Positions 24,188 through 32,140 are shown, numbered from the stretch's first letter. The stretch: 35,000 nt of DNA from Paenibacillus curdlanolyticus YK9 (GCF_000179615.1 NZ_AEDD01000005.1:15928-50927), one strand, 5' to 3'. Numbers and translations: made by a program. Notes: generated by a model not told the origin, from the sequence alone.

Positions 24188-24253
24188 AAAACACCTTCAA
24201 GTGAGCGTAAACATGTCGATAGATATGGTTACAAGCTTGCAGGTGTTTTTTTT
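24188..24253 (+). repeat. Inverted repeat ending in a T tract
   Basis: AAAACACCTTCAAG (24188-24201) and CTTGCAGGTGTTTT (24236-24249) pair with one mismatch around a 34-nt loop, and the run of Ts continues to 24253. It resembles a long-loop terminator on the plus strand, or a remnant of a deleted gene end. Confidence 0.45.
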
Positions 24254-24268
24254 GATAGTGTTTACCGT

Positions 24269-24297
24269 TTTCCATCATGCCCGCCGTAACGTATACT
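24269..24297 (+). promoter_or_regulatory. Possible sigma-A promoter of tetR operon
   Basis: TTTCCA (24269-24274) and TATACT (24292-24297) are 17 bp apart, 32 nt before the TetR start codon. The -35 matches only 4 of 6 positions. The -10 overlaps CGTATACT, which could be part of an operator. Confidence 0.35.
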
Positions 24298-24328
24298 ATT
24301 CCTATAAATCAAACCAAGGTGTGATAAC

Positions 24329-24982
24329 ATGTCCCCCCGTACAAAAAAACAGAACGAGATCATTCGTGAGCAGCGCAAGCAAGAGATTCTGCAGGCAGCT
24401 ATCCACGTTTATGTATCAAAAGGCTACGCGGCCACGACCTTGAGCGACGTTGCCAATCAGGCTGGTCTTGCACATGGGCTTGCCTATTATTACTTTAAAA
24501 ATAAAAGACAGCTCTTCCGTGAGCTATACGAATACATGATGGACCAATCTCTCCGCTATACGACGGCTTATTTCGAACAAGATATGCCGGTGCTTGAGCA
24601 ATTCAAAAATTACGCCACAATCATCTGCGAGCGCGTCATCAAGGATCCCCAGACCCAGCGCTTTTATATGCGAATCAGTCTCGATCTGCATCATCTCTAT
24701 GAGCCCGGAGAATTGTCGCCCTTCGATTGGATGAAGAGCTTCATTCAGCCAATGGCGCAAGCCATCGACCGAGGCATTCATGAAGGCGTCATCCGTCAAG
24801 GAGACGCTAACCTAATGGCTATGCAATTCTGGGGAGCCCTCTCCCAAGGAATGCATTATTTTGATCAGCTGCTTCAGGAGCTTGCTGCTCGAGAACTAAC
24901 GGAAACGGAAACGAACCGTGTAATGAGTGAAAAATTCAGCCAGATTGCCGAATCGGCTATTTCGTTCTTCAAGCCGGATTAA
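24329..24982 (+). CDS. TetR/AcrR-family transcriptional regulator
   Basis: A 217-residue one-component regulator. The N-terminal DNA-binding domain is clear: REQRKQEILQAAIHVYVSKG, then ATTLSDVANQAGLAHGLAYY with YFKNKRQLFRELYEYM, the canonical helix-turn-helix and following helix. The all-helical C-terminal domain (about 75-217) would hold the ligand pocket and dimer interface; it has no recognisable ligand signature. Start: ATG after AAGGTG at 7 nt. The TAA overlaps an ATG of the open frame leading into the downstream flavoprotein gene, so the two are very probably cotranscribed and the regulator likely controls the reductase, typical of quinone or electrophile stress circuits (inference). 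Confidence 0.9.
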   Translation: MSPRTKKQNEIIREQRKQEILQAAIHVYVSKGYAATTLSDVANQAGLAHGLAYYYFKNKRQLFRELYEYMMDQSLRYTTAYFEQDMPVLEQFKNYATIICERVIKDPQTQRFYMRISLDLHHLYEPGELSPFDWMKSFIQPMAQAIDRGIHEGVIRQGDANLMAMQFWGALSQGMHYFDQLLQELAARELTETETNRVMSEKFSQIAESAISFFKPD

Positions 24983-25056
24983 TGGTTTCACACTTTATGG
25001 TTGACTGTGAACTCAATCAAAAATATACTGAGCACAAGGAGTGTGATTATTTACCA

Positions 25057-25653
25057 ATGAAAATACTGGTTATTGCAGCTCACCCGACAATCGAACAATC
25101 GCGTTTAAATAAACGCTGGTTGGCGGAATTGCATGGGTCCCCCGATCAAATTACCGTTCAGGAATTGTATAAGGCCTATCCCGATTTTGCAATCAACGCA
25201 GAGACTGAACAAGATCTGATCGCGCAGCATGACCGTCTTGTTTTGCAGTTTCCCATCCAGTGGTACAGCACGCCTGCTTTGCTTAAGCAATGGCTCGATG
25301 ATGTGTTCACGACAGTCTGGCTGTTTGGAGCCGGCGGGAAAGCTGTTGCAGGAAAAGAGTTCATTCTTGCCATGTCGATTGGAGGCGATGAGTCCTCCTA
25401 CCAGTCGGGTGGCTTGGTTGGTTACACCATTAGCGAATTAGTACGTCCCCTTCAAGCCTTCGCCAATCAGATTGGCATGACTTTTCTTCCGCATTATAAA
25501 TTTTACGGCGCCGCCAAGGCGACAGATGAACAAATCGACGATAGCGCCCGACGTTATTTGAGCCACATTACCTCTCCTGACCTGAACCCGCTGATCGTTC
25601 GAAAACGCATGCTAGACGAAATGATGAAGTTGTCAGGCACAAATCCCCTATAA
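25057..25653 (+). CDS. NAD(P)H oxidoreductase, flavodoxin-like (MdaB/KefF/YwrO type)
   Basis: A 198-residue FMN- or FAD-dependent quinone-reductase-like enzyme of the cytoplasm. It begins MKILVIAAHPTIEQSRLNKR (phosphate-binding loop), with the family hallmark FPIQWYSTPALLKQWLDDVF in the middle and AGKEFILAMSIGG then YQSGGLVGYTISELVRP. The frame is open 25 codons further up to an ATG overlapping the TetR stop, but family homology starts at 25057. An AAGGAG lies 15 nt upstream, which is long, so the longer form cannot be excluded. It would carry out two-electron reduction of quinones or other electrophiles under control of the adjacent TetR protein. Confidence 0.88.
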   Translation: MKILVIAAHPTIEQSRLNKRWLAELHGSPDQITVQELYKAYPDFAINAETEQDLIAQHDRLVLQFPIQWYSTPALLKQWLDDVFTTVWLFGAGGKAVAGKEFILAMSIGGDESSYQSGGLVGYTISELVRPLQAFANQIGMTFLPHYKFYGAAKATDEQIDDSARRYLSHITSPDLNPLIVRKRMLDEMMKLSGTNPL

Positions 25654-25688
25654 CTTCCGAAGACGATCGTACTCTTGCACGGAACAAA

Positions 25689-25720
25689 AGGGCCCGCAGC
25701 GCCTTTCTCCTGCGAGCCCT
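25689..25720 (-). terminator. Terminator of the DUF2975-XRE-membrane operon
   Basis: AGGGCCCGCAG / CTGCGAGCCCT arms with one mismatch, followed on the minus strand by TTTTGTT. It probably also stops the convergent reductase transcript. Confidence 0.7.
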
Positions 25721-25740
25721 TCCCTACAATCCGCTGACAG

Positions 25741-26994
25741 TCAAAAAACAAGCGGGAAAACAACCGTCACAATTGCTGCCCAAAGCCCGTAGATCGGCAA
25801 ATACTTCGTAACGGCGTCTTGGACGGCGGAAGGCCCCATTTTACCCCGTAGAAACGGCATATACGCGCGCATAATCCAAATCAGATTGGCCCAGATTAGC
25901 AGGTTTATGCCCAGAACGGCAAGCCTGTTAGGTGTAATTCCATAAGATGATAACCGGAACACAATAGCGGATAGAGCCACCGTGTCAATGATAAGCGCGA
26001 GAACGATCAAGGCCAAATTAATATAATCGGACATGCTTTTCCTCTCATCTGTTCCGCTCTCGGTAATCGAGAAGATGGTGACGGCCAGCACGCTAAGCAA
26101 TATGCCGTTGAAGGACAGAAGAAAGTCGCGATCCAGGAACGGGCTTTTTCCGACCCATACGATCGTGATCAAATAAGCCGCCAATGTTGCCAGTACGAGC
26201 GGGCTGAAAATCTTAGCGATATACGGCGCTATGCTTTTTGCGAGCTTCAGGTTTTTCGTCACCAGATAGGCTGCTACAATCGCGAGCGCGGCAGCGCCGA
26301 ATACGACGACGTTGCTGAAATAAAATTCCGATATATTCATGCCCGCGAATGTAAACAGCCGCATCGTGAGCAACGTTAGCAGCATTCCGCTAATGGCAAT
26401 AATGGCGTAAAGGATGCCGAACTCTCCATTGAATTTAAGATATGCCAATCTTACACGGCCTACACCATGTTCGTTGCCTGTAAACGCAAGGCCTACGGCC
26501 ACCCACAGGAGAACGGGAAGATGGAGATAAACCAGAATAATACTATCGGTATATTCGAGCGGCAGCATATTCAAGTAAACCGCAAACAATAAGAATACCG
26601 CTCCAAGCGTATAAAGAACTTTCTTATTCGAAGGGTTCCGATATACGAAGTAAGCAGCCATAAACGGCAGGACACCAAACACAAGGTTAATCGGGGAGAT
26701 TGTATTCTGATCGATAAAATAAAATAGAATTCGCGTACAAATCCCAGCCAGAATCGCCAGTATTCCCATGACCAGGAAACCCTTTTGGAACAAGGCCGTC
26801 TCCTGGGTACGCACCGATGTCTCCTTGAAAAATAACCGCTCCTGCCAAACAGCAAGAACCTGCGAATCCGGATGCTGCTCCCATGCATAGGCGAAGGCTC
26901 GCTTGAAAACGTCGGGCTCTCTTCTAAACAGGCTCTCCAGCTCATGGGGATTCGCCATATTTGCAACAATCGGGTTGTTTGTCTGAACGTCCAC
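25741..26994 (-). CDS. Polytopic membrane protein, 11 predicted segments
   Basis: About 417 residues. A soluble N-terminus of about 70 residues (PHELESLFRREPDVFKRAFA) is followed by about eleven hydrophobic segments that run to the C-terminus. No transporter motif is recognised; DUF4153/DUF2157-like multispanning proteins are possible relatives, but I would not name a family. The start is taken as GTG at 26994, five nt after GGAGGAGGAG and immediately behind the stop of the XRE gene. An internal ATG at 26958 is the alternative. Tight spacing puts it in one operon with the XRE regulator and the DUF2975 protein. Confidence 0.65.
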   Translation of the reverse strand: MDVQTNNPIVANMANPHELESLFRREPDVFKRAFAYAWEQHPDSQVLAVWQERLFFKETSVRTQETALFQKGFLVMGILAILAGICTRILFYFIDQNTISPINLVFGVLPFMAAYFVYRNPSNKKVLYTLGAVFLLFAVYLNMLPLEYTDSIILVYLHLPVLLWVAVGLAFTGNEHGVGRVRLAYLKFNGEFGILYAIIAISGMLLTLLTMRLFTFAGMNISEFYFSNVVVFGAAALAIVAAYLVTKNLKLAKSIAPYIAKIFSPLVLATLAAYLITIVWVGKSPFLDRDFLLSFNGILLSVLAVTIFSITESGTDERKSMSDYINLALIVLALIIDTVALSAIVFRLSSYGITPNRLAVLGINLLIWANLIWIMRAYMPFLRGKMGPSAVQDAVTKYLPIYGLWAAIVTVVFPLVF

Positions 26995-26996
26995 CG

Positions 26997-27209
26997 CTAC
27001 TCCTCCTCCGCCCTGTACTCTAAAATATCGCCCGGCTGGCAATCCAACGCTTTGCAAATCGCCTCTAACGTGGAGAACCGAATCGCTTTGGCCTTCCCAT
27101 TCTTCAATATGGAGAGGTTCGCCATCGTGATGCCCACCCGCTCCGTAAGCTCCGTCACGCTCATCTTCCGCTTTGCCAACATCACGTCAATATTAATAAT
27201 GATCGCCAT
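26997..27209 (-). CDS. Small XRE/Cro-type helix-turn-helix regulator (YozG-like)
   Basis: A 70-residue DNA-binding protein that is little more than one HTH: MAIIINIDVMLAKRKMSVTE, then LTERVGITMANLSILKNGKA and a helix AIRFSTLEAICKALDCQPGD ending in ILEY. This is the short Cro-like class exemplified by B. subtilis YozG. A GTG lies three codons earlier, but GAGGTG at 7 nt favours the ATG at 27209. It sits between a DUF2975 membrane protein and an 11-segment membrane protein in one transcript. The probable role is autoregulation of the operon; ligand control is unlikely given the size. Confidence 0.88.
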   Translation of the reverse strand: MAIIINIDVMLAKRKMSVTELTERVGITMANLSILKNGKAKAIRFSTLEAICKALDCQPGDILEYRAEEE

Positions 27210-27219
27210 GTCATTCACC

Positions 27220-27696
27220 TCAAACCGTTAAGTCATTCTCTGATTTGATATCGATGGCATTTTTCAGCAGCTTTTGAAGAACGGCAGCAAACACTGCAAT
27301 AACGATCGAGGCAACCGGAATGACCATGCCGAACAGAATGAGCCCCGGGGCATCATCCTCATCCGCAATGAGAAACAGGAACGGCAGGCATGCCGCATGT
27401 AAGAGGCTGATTGCAATTGCACAGTATTTGATTTTCTTAAGCGCCTCTACCGACAGCTCGGAGAACGCCTCGTTCTTATCAATATAGCCCAACAGCTTAA
27501 ATGCCTGATACAAAGCAATGTAAAACGGAATCGCTGCCGCGTACATCGCAATTACTATGGGATATACCCAGTGATCGGGGAATGCCTCTATTGCATCCTT
27601 CGCGATTACAGGCACTCCGAATATGGATAAAGCAAGCACTGCTAGCCCAATTAGAAACACCGCCGCCTTCAAAATCAATGTTGAACCTCGTTCCAT
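27220..27696 (-). CDS. DUF2975-family membrane protein (YoaS-like)
   Basis: A 158-residue protein with four hydrophobic segments (LILKAAVFLIGLAVLALSIF, PIVIAMYAAAIPFYIALYQA, YCAIAISLLHAACLPFLFLI and LFGMVIPVASIVIAVFAAVL). The central YQAFKLLGYIDKNEAFSELS followed by VEALKKIKYCA is the DUF2975 signature, as in B. subtilis YoaS. Function is unknown. GTG and TTG codons lie just upstream, but GAGGGG at 8 nt supports the ATG at 27696. It is first in the operon; the same DUF2975-plus-small-XRE pairing recurs in Bacillales, which suggests a membrane-linked regulatory unit. Confidence 0.85.
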   Translation of the reverse strand: MERGSTLILKAAVFLIGLAVLALSIFGVPVIAKDAIEAFPDHWVYPIVIAMYAAAIPFYIALYQAFKLLGYIDKNEAFSELSVEALKKIKYCAIAISLLHAACLPFLFLIADEDDAPGLILFGMVIPVASIVIAVFAAVLQKLLKNAIDIKSENDLTV

Positions 27697-27745
27697 CAAC
27701 TGCACCCCTCTTTGGTATTGTCAGCTTGAGAGTACCACAAGATTT

Positions 27746-27768
27746 ATCGTTTTACAATATATTTCGAT
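27746..27768 (-). promoter_or_regulatory. Possible operator upstream of the DUF2975 operon
   Basis: An AT-rich imperfect inverted repeat with ATCG (27746-27749) and CGAT (27765-27768) flanking TTTTACAATATATTT. It lies about 50 nt upstream of the start codon, where the promoter should be. A candidate site for the small XRE protein; only the symmetry supports it. Confidence 0.3.
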
Positions 27769-28322
27769 TGTTATGCGATGTGTTCTTCACACTGACATAC
27801 GCTTTTCGCAGCTTGAGTTTTGCCAATGATCTGTCCGAGAGGTGCAGCATTGTCATTTGCTGGATTGTCATTTGTGGTATTTTGAAGTAGGGACCATTAT
27901 TCACAATTGGATCACATACCCCGCTACCAGAATCGCGCCTCCAGAAGCGGCAGTCGTCCAAAAGTGGTAATCGCCTATCGGCTTGCACCTTTGCCCCGCC
28001 TCGGCTTCATCAGCCAACAGCGCCATTTCGTCCATCCGCTGCATCGCAATTCACTCGTGGGATTATGCTGCATGGAGGTGTATGCCTTCCGTTTTACATC
28101 GATCAACATCAGTAAAATCGCACATATTTATCCTGATAAATGACATCGTCTTCGGCAAAAGCCCTATGGTACGATTCTACTCGTACATAACAAATGCTAG
28201 TGAATCAGGGGGTGATAGATTCCGCAAGATCAGGAACGCAGCAGCAGGATTAGCTCGCAGCCGCAAGTTGAATCTCATGCTTTTGTATTCTTATTTTCCA
28301 TATCCTAAGGAGGTCTATCACA
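27769..28322 (+). other. Intergenic region, no gene seen
   Basis: About 550 bases between divergent genes. Open frames here lack ribosome binding sites. Visible elements are ATTGTCATTTG repeated in tandem near 27849-27872 and a perfect 6-6-6 inverted repeat GTACGA-N6-TCGTAC at 28169-28186, a possible operator. A TTGAAT hexamer lies about 50 nt before the discoidin gene without a good -10. Confidence 0.35.
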
Positions 28323-28835
28323 ATGACTCGTACGCAATCTATGAAGAAAAAGCTCTCGATGGTTCTCATGTCCGCTATGCTGCTCGCTACTGCGCAGCTG
28401 TCGATCACTCTCAAGGAAGCGTCCGCTTCTGGCAATCTGGCACTTGGCCACTATGTATGGGCTAGCAGCGGCTCGTATCCGGCTGCAGCGGTGGACGGCG
28501 TCCATTACTCCTCGAACTTCTGGCAGCCGAACTATGGCCAGACGGGCTGGATTACGGTCGACCTTGGCAGCGTACAAGCAGTCAATCAGATCGTTATCAA
28601 AGCGCCAACGTACGGCTACTGGGTTCAGTCGGCGTCCATCCTTACCAGCAATTCGGCAGATGACAACACCTTCACAGCCCAAACGCCAGCTACCACCTAC
28701 GGCTATTATTCCGCCAACAATTATACGAATACCATCAATCTGCCGAGCACCGTCAACACGCGCTACGTTAGAGTGCAAGTGGCCAATGTAAGCACTGCTA
28801 CGGCCATTAGCGAGCTTGAAGTGTACGGGCCATAG
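28323..28835 (+). CDS. Secreted single-domain discoidin (F5/8 type C) protein
   Basis: A 170-residue exported protein. The signal peptide ends near EASA (about residue 35). The remaining 135 residues are one complete discoidin domain: NLALGHYVWASSGSYPAAAV with DGVHYSSNFW, then GWITVDLGSVQAVNQIVIKA and the C-terminal TRYVRVQVANVSTATAISEL ending in EVYGP. Start: ATG after AAGGAGG at 9 nt; a second Met five codons later is possible. With no catalytic partner it probably acts as a free carbohydrate- or surface-binding module. It is a different subtype from the large discoidin protein at 21636-23744 and has normal GC content. Confidence 0.87.
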   Translation: MTRTQSMKKKLSMVLMSAMLLATAQLSITLKEASASGNLALGHYVWASSGSYPAAAVDGVHYSSNFWQPNYGQTGWITVDLGSVQAVNQIVIKAPTYGYWVQSASILTSNSADDNTFTAQTPATTYGYYSANNYTNTINLPSTVNTRYVRVQVANVSTATAISELEVYGP

Positions 28836-28898
28836 CTGTGTCTAACAGGTAAACCTGCTCCTTACGTTGCGTTAGGAGCAATAGAAATGCCATATAGG

Positions 28899-28928
28899 AG
28901 GGGGCGGCCGTTCAGCTGCCCCTTTTTT
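28899..28928 (+). terminator. Terminator of the small discoidin gene
   Basis: GGGGCGGC / GCTGCCCC stem with one G-T pair and a 6-nt loop, then TTTTTT. A second hairpin (GCTCCT / AGGAGC) lies just upstream. Confidence 0.78.
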
Positions 28929-29048
28929 ACATATTAAGCTGCCTTCCTCTTATCCATGCCAATTCATTCTTTAGGTATTTTTTACTATATTAACCCTGCC
29001 CCATGCCCTATAATTGGAACCAAACTATTAAGAACACAACCAGTAGGG

Positions 29049-30440
29049 ATGGTGAGCATTATTTTACACAAATTGAAATTTACAATTAGCGGCTTATTAG
29101 TTGCTGGACTGTTATTGAGCAGTACATCTTTGCAGGGTGAATCGAATGCTGCTGCACAAGCAGGACCGATACAGGTATTGGTGAATGAAAAACCGGTCAC
29201 AATGCCCGTAGCTCCTAAGGTACGCGATGGTGTCACGCTTGTTCCTTTTCGAGCACTGTTTGAAGCGTTAGGGTTCAACGTTTCCTTTCATCCGGAAAAT
29301 CAGACGATAACCGGTGTAAGCAGTACAGTAAATCTAACGCTTCAGATCGGCAGTAAGACAGCACAGGTTAATGGCCAACAGCAACCATTACTGGCTGCGC
29401 CTGCATTGGAAAATGAGAACACGCTTGTGCCACTGCGCTTCGTCGCCGAATCAACAGGCCGAAACGTTATGATGGTAGGCAGTACGATTTATATCCGTAA
29501 CCGTTCATACCTATACAACTTCAGTAACTTCAAAGACCGTAATGATCTCCCTAACTTCACCAATGGCAATCAGTTGGCAGATTATGTTGGGGAGGATGTG
29601 CTTGGAAACGTCTATTTCTATTGGAAGGTTCGCAGTGGAAACCAAGATAAACTTTTCGTTTCGATTCTGAACAACGAGCGACAATGGACAATTCGCCAAC
29701 GTCTAGTCACGACCATTGAACATTGGGACAATGCATACATGTTTGATTGGGTACAAGGAAATGTGTATCTGACAAGAGATACCGCCGGGCTGCGTTATTT
29801 CGAGTTAAATCCCGATGGAACCATCCGCCAAGACCGCTATTTAGATCAACAAGCCGTAGCTGATCCGTCCAAAGTATATGAAACGACTGCACCTGTCTAT
29901 TTGCCAGACGGGAACAGAGGTATTCTCTATCAAAAGGATGGGAAAGCACTCGTCTACAAATTCAACGATCTTGATCACCCAATTGTGATTCCGAAGAGAC
30001 TCACGAATGCACAGCTATGGGTGCTGGATGAAGCTCAGGGGACGCTACTAAATATATTTAATCGCGAGATTAACGTCTACGACCTGAAAGGCAACCCTGT
30101 GTACAATAAGGATGGTAAAAAAATAAAGCTCATGGTCAATGTGCCTAAAGACGGTAAAGTTTCGCATATCGTTTATCGGGGCGGAAAGATCTATTACGCA
30201 TTCCAGATTAATTTCCATCATATCGATATCGTTAGCGCTCAAATAACCACGGAACGGCAAGCGACATATACGACAGCTTCATTAAAGCAAGAATATGAGT
30301 ATTACATGGCCCTCACCGTTGCTAACAACTCAAAGTCTTGGGCAGATATTGTTGGTGACCAACTGCATATTTATTGCAATATGTACTACGGAGGCGATAC
30401 AGCCATGGAGATCGACGTTATGGAGATGGACCCTGCGTAG
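29049..30440 (+). CDS. Secreted protein with copper-amine-oxidase N-terminal domain
   Basis: About 463 residues. A signal sequence (HKLKFTISGLLVAGLLLSST) leads into one copper-amine-oxidase N-terminal (stalk) domain: IQVLVNEKPVTMPVAPKVRD, GVTLVPFRALFEALGFNVSF and NTLVPLRFVAESTGRNVMMV. In Paenibacillus and relatives this module is a common cell-surface domain unrelated to amine oxidation. The remaining 310 residues are beta-rich with repeating aromatic strands (GNVYFYWKVRSG, GNVYLTRDTAGL, GKIYYAFQINFH), suggestive of a propeller; I do not recognise a family. The frame is open 31 codons earlier, but that leader has no signal character. The ATG at 29049 has a poorly spaced ribosome binding site, so the start is uncertain. 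Confidence 0.75.
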   Translation: MVSIILHKLKFTISGLLVAGLLLSSTSLQGESNAAAQAGPIQVLVNEKPVTMPVAPKVRDGVTLVPFRALFEALGFNVSFHPENQTITGVSSTVNLTLQIGSKTAQVNGQQQPLLAAPALENENTLVPLRFVAESTGRNVMMVGSTIYIRNRSYLYNFSNFKDRNDLPNFTNGNQLADYVGEDVLGNVYFYWKVRSGNQDKLFVSILNNERQWTIRQRLVTTIEHWDNAYMFDWVQGNVYLTRDTAGLRYFELNPDGTIRQDRYLDQQAVADPSKVYETTAPVYLPDGNRGILYQKDGKALVYKFNDLDHPIVIPKRLTNAQLWVLDEAQGTLLNIFNREINVYDLKGNPVYNKDGKKIKLMVNVPKDGKVSHIVYRGGKIYYAFQINFHHIDIVSAQITTERQATYTTASLKQEYEYYMALTVANNSKSWADIVGDQLHIYCNMYYGGDTAMEIDVMEMDPA

Positions 30441-30463
30441 CCGCTATTCTTCTCCTAAACCAC

Positions 30464-30514
30464 AAGAGGTTGTGACAGCCATGCTTCAGGCATCCGTCAC
30501 AACCTCTTATTTTA
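30464..30514 (+). terminator. Terminator of the copper-amine-oxidase-N-domain gene
   Basis: Perfect 13-bp stem AAGAGGTTGTGAC / GTCACAACCTCTT with a 19-nt loop, followed by ATTTTAT. Confidence 0.8.
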
Positions 30515-30651
30515 TCTAGCGACTGGCCATTCATATGTGGCGCGACATCTCGCTCGCTTGAGGACATCTTCGGTTGGGAGTTGGATATGGGCGAGCATTC
30601 GCAGCATTTCTTCGTAGAAAATTAGGAATGTAAGCCAATGTTTAGACAACG

Positions 30652-30689
30652 AAAAAGACCGGATAGACACCATAGCGGTGTTTATCCGG
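30652..30689 (-). terminator. Terminator of the tRNA cluster
   Basis: CCGGATAGACACC / GGTGTTTATCCGG (13 bp, one mismatch) with a 5-nt loop, followed on the minus strand by TCTTTTTC. It lies about 90 nt beyond tRNA-Pro, the last tRNA. Confidence 0.8.
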
Positions 30690-30778
30690 CCCTTTATGAT
30701 AATGCTGTATAAAGAGAAGAGCCACGCGGCTCCAACTCAATGAGGTCATTCCTAAGGAATGAATAAAGGTTTTTCAAA

Positions 30779-30852
30779 TCGGGATGACACGATTCGAACA
30801 TGCGACCCCCTGGTCCCAAACCAGGTGCTCTACCAAGCTGAGCTACATCCCG
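30779..30852 (-). tRNA. tRNA-Pro(TGG)
   Basis: Acceptor CGGGATG / CATCCCG, anticodon loop TTTGGGA between CCTGG stems, T arm with GTTCGAATC. CCA is not encoded. Last tRNA of the cluster. Confidence 0.95.
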
Positions 30853-30856
30853 TAAA

Positions 30857-30933
30857 TGGCGTGCCCTGAGAGATTCGAACTCCCGACCTTTTGATTCGTA
30901 GTCAAACGCTCTATCCAGCTGAGCTAAGGGCAC
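30857..30933 (-). tRNA. tRNA-Arg(ACG)
   Basis: Acceptor GTGCCCT / AGGGCAC, anticodon loop CTACGAA between TTTGA and TCAAA, encoded CCA. Confidence 0.96.
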
Positions 30934-30943
30934 CAATTAATTA

Positions 30944-31018
30944 TGGAGCGGAAGACGGGAATCGAACCCGCGACCCTCGCCTTGGCAAGGCGATGCTCTA
31001 CCGCTGAGCCACTTCCGC
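30944..31018 (-). tRNA. tRNA-Gly(GCC)
   Basis: Acceptor GCGGAAG / CTTCCGC, anticodon loop TTGCCAA between TCGCC and GGCGA, encoded CCA. Confidence 0.96.
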
Positions 31019-31023
31019 ATAGA

Positions 31024-31110
31024 TGGTGCGGTCAAGAGGACTTGAACCTCCACGGCTGTTACACCACTAGAACCTGAATCTAGCGCGTCTGCCAATTCCG
31101 CCATGACCGC
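31024..31110 (-). tRNA. tRNA-Leu(CAG)
   Basis: Class II tRNA with a long variable arm. Acceptor GCGGTCA / TGACCGC, anticodon loop TTCAGGT between CTAGA and TCTAG, encoded CCA. Confidence 0.95.
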
Positions 31111-31119
31111 GAAATAATA

Positions 31120-31205
31120 TGGTGCGGTTGAGAGGACTCGAACCTCCACGAGCGTACGCCCACTACCCCCTCAAGATAGCGTGTCTGCCATTCCACCACA
31201 ACCGC
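31120..31205 (-). tRNA. tRNA-Leu(GAG)
   Basis: Class II tRNA. Acceptor GCGGTTG / CAACCGC, anticodon loop TTGAGGG between CTATC and GGTAG, encoded CCA. Closely similar at both ends to the adjacent tRNA-Leu(CAG). Confidence 0.94.
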
Positions 31206-31220
31206 ATATGAAATTAAAAG

Positions 31221-31293
31221 TGAGCCATGTAGGACTCGAACCTACGACACCCTGATTAAAAGTCAGGTGCTCTACCAACTGAGCTAATGGCTC
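31221..31293 (-). tRNA. tRNA-Lys(TTT)
   Basis: Acceptor GAGCCAT / ATGGCTC, anticodon loop CTTTTAA between CCTGA and TCAGG. CCA is not encoded. Confidence 0.95.
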
Positions 31294-31308
31294 TTGCTAT
31301 AAAAAAAA

Positions 31309-31393
31309 TGGTGGAGGATGATGGATTCGAACCACCGAACTCAGAGAGAGCAGATTTACAGTCTGCCGTGTTTAGCCACTTCACTAATCCTCC
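31309..31393 (-). tRNA. tRNA-Tyr(GTA)
   Basis: Class II tRNA. Acceptor GGAGGAT / ATCCTCC, anticodon loop CTGTAAA between GCAGA and TCTGC, encoded CCA. Confidence 0.95.
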
Positions 31394-31401
31394 ATAAAAC
31401 A

Positions 31402-31477
<76 letters not shown>

Positions 31478-31495
31478 ATATTAAATTTTCAAAAA

Positions 31496-31571
<76 letters not shown>

Positions 31572-31588
31572 TAATTGCTGAATAATTA

Positions 31589-31665
31589 TGGCGGAGCCGA
31601 CGGGATTCGAACCCGCGGTCTCCTGCGTGACAGGCAGGCATGTTAGGCCTCTACACCACGGCTCC
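31589..31665 (-). tRNA. tRNA-Asp(GTC)
   Basis: Acceptor GGAGCCG / CGGCTCC, discriminator G, anticodon loop CTGTCAC between CCTGC and GCAGG, encoded CCA. Confidence 0.96.
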
Positions 31666-31699
31666 ACACGATTACTTCGGCAGCAATCCGAAGCTGATT

Positions 31700-31776
31700 T
31701 GGTTGCGGGGGCAGGATTTGAACCTGCGGCCTTCGGGTTATGAGCCCGACGAGCTACCGAGCTGCTCCACCCCGCG
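31700..31776 (-). tRNA. Initiator tRNA-fMet(CAT)
   Basis: Anticodon loop CTCATAA on a TCGGG / CCCGA stem. The C1-A72 mismatch (CGCGGGG against CCCCGCA) and the three consecutive G-C pairs in the anticodon stem mark it as the initiator rather than elongator Met. CCA encoded. Confidence 0.95.
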
Positions 31777-31790
31777 TCATTATTAAATTA

Positions 31791-31866
31791 TGGTGGAGGC
31801 TGACGGGATCGAACCGCCGACCCTCTGCTTGTAAGGCAGATGCTCTCCCAGCTGAGCTAAGCCTCC
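31791..31866 (-). tRNA. tRNA-Val(TAC)
   Basis: Acceptor GGAGGCT / AGCCTCC, anticodon loop CTTACAA between TCTGC and GCAGA, encoded CCA. Confidence 0.96.
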
Positions 31867-31869
31867 GTA

Positions 31870-31944
31870 TGGTGACCCGTAGGGGATTCGAACCCCTGTT
31901 ACCTCCGTGAAAGGGAGGTGTCTTAACCCCTTGACCAACGGGCC
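31870..31944 (-). tRNA. tRNA-Glu(TTC)
   Basis: Acceptor GGCCCGT / ACGGGTC with one G-T pair, anticodon loop CTTTCAC between CCTCC and GGAGG, encoded CCA. Only 3 nt separate it from tRNA-Val. Confidence 0.96.
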
Positions 31945-31953
31945 TAACTAATA

Positions 31954-32044
31954 TGGCAGAGAGGAAGGGATTCGAACCCTCGAGACCCGGTTAGAGCCTA
32001 CACGATTTCCAATCGTGCTCCTTCGACCACTCGGACACCTCTCT
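31954..32044 (-). tRNA. tRNA-Ser(GGA)
   Basis: Class II tRNA with a long variable arm. Acceptor AGAGAGG / CCTCTCT, discriminator G, anticodon loop TTGGAAA between ACGA and TCGT stems, encoded CCA. Confidence 0.95.
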
Positions 32045-32049
32045 ATATC

Positions 32050-32125
32050 TGGCTCCCCGAACAGGACTCGAACCTGTGACAACTCGATTAACAGTCGAGT
32101 GCTCTACCAACTGAGCTATCAGGGA
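32050..32125 (-). tRNA. tRNA-Asn(GTT)
   Basis: Acceptor TCCCTGA / TCGGGGA, discriminator G, anticodon loop CTGTTAA between CTCGA and TCGAG, encoded CCA. Confidence 0.96.
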
Positions 32126-32140
32126 ACAGTATGAAGTGAT

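Noticed and set aside
27983..28465. 160-codon plus-strand frame overlapping the start of the small discoidin gene
   Set aside because: Runs out of frame into a well supported gene with a strong ribosome binding site and signal peptide.
30509..30640. Short minus-strand frame encoding EEMLRMLAHIQLPTEDVLKR
   Set aside because: Only about 40 codons, no start with ribosome binding site and no family I can name; possibly a remnant of a lost gene, but unsupported.
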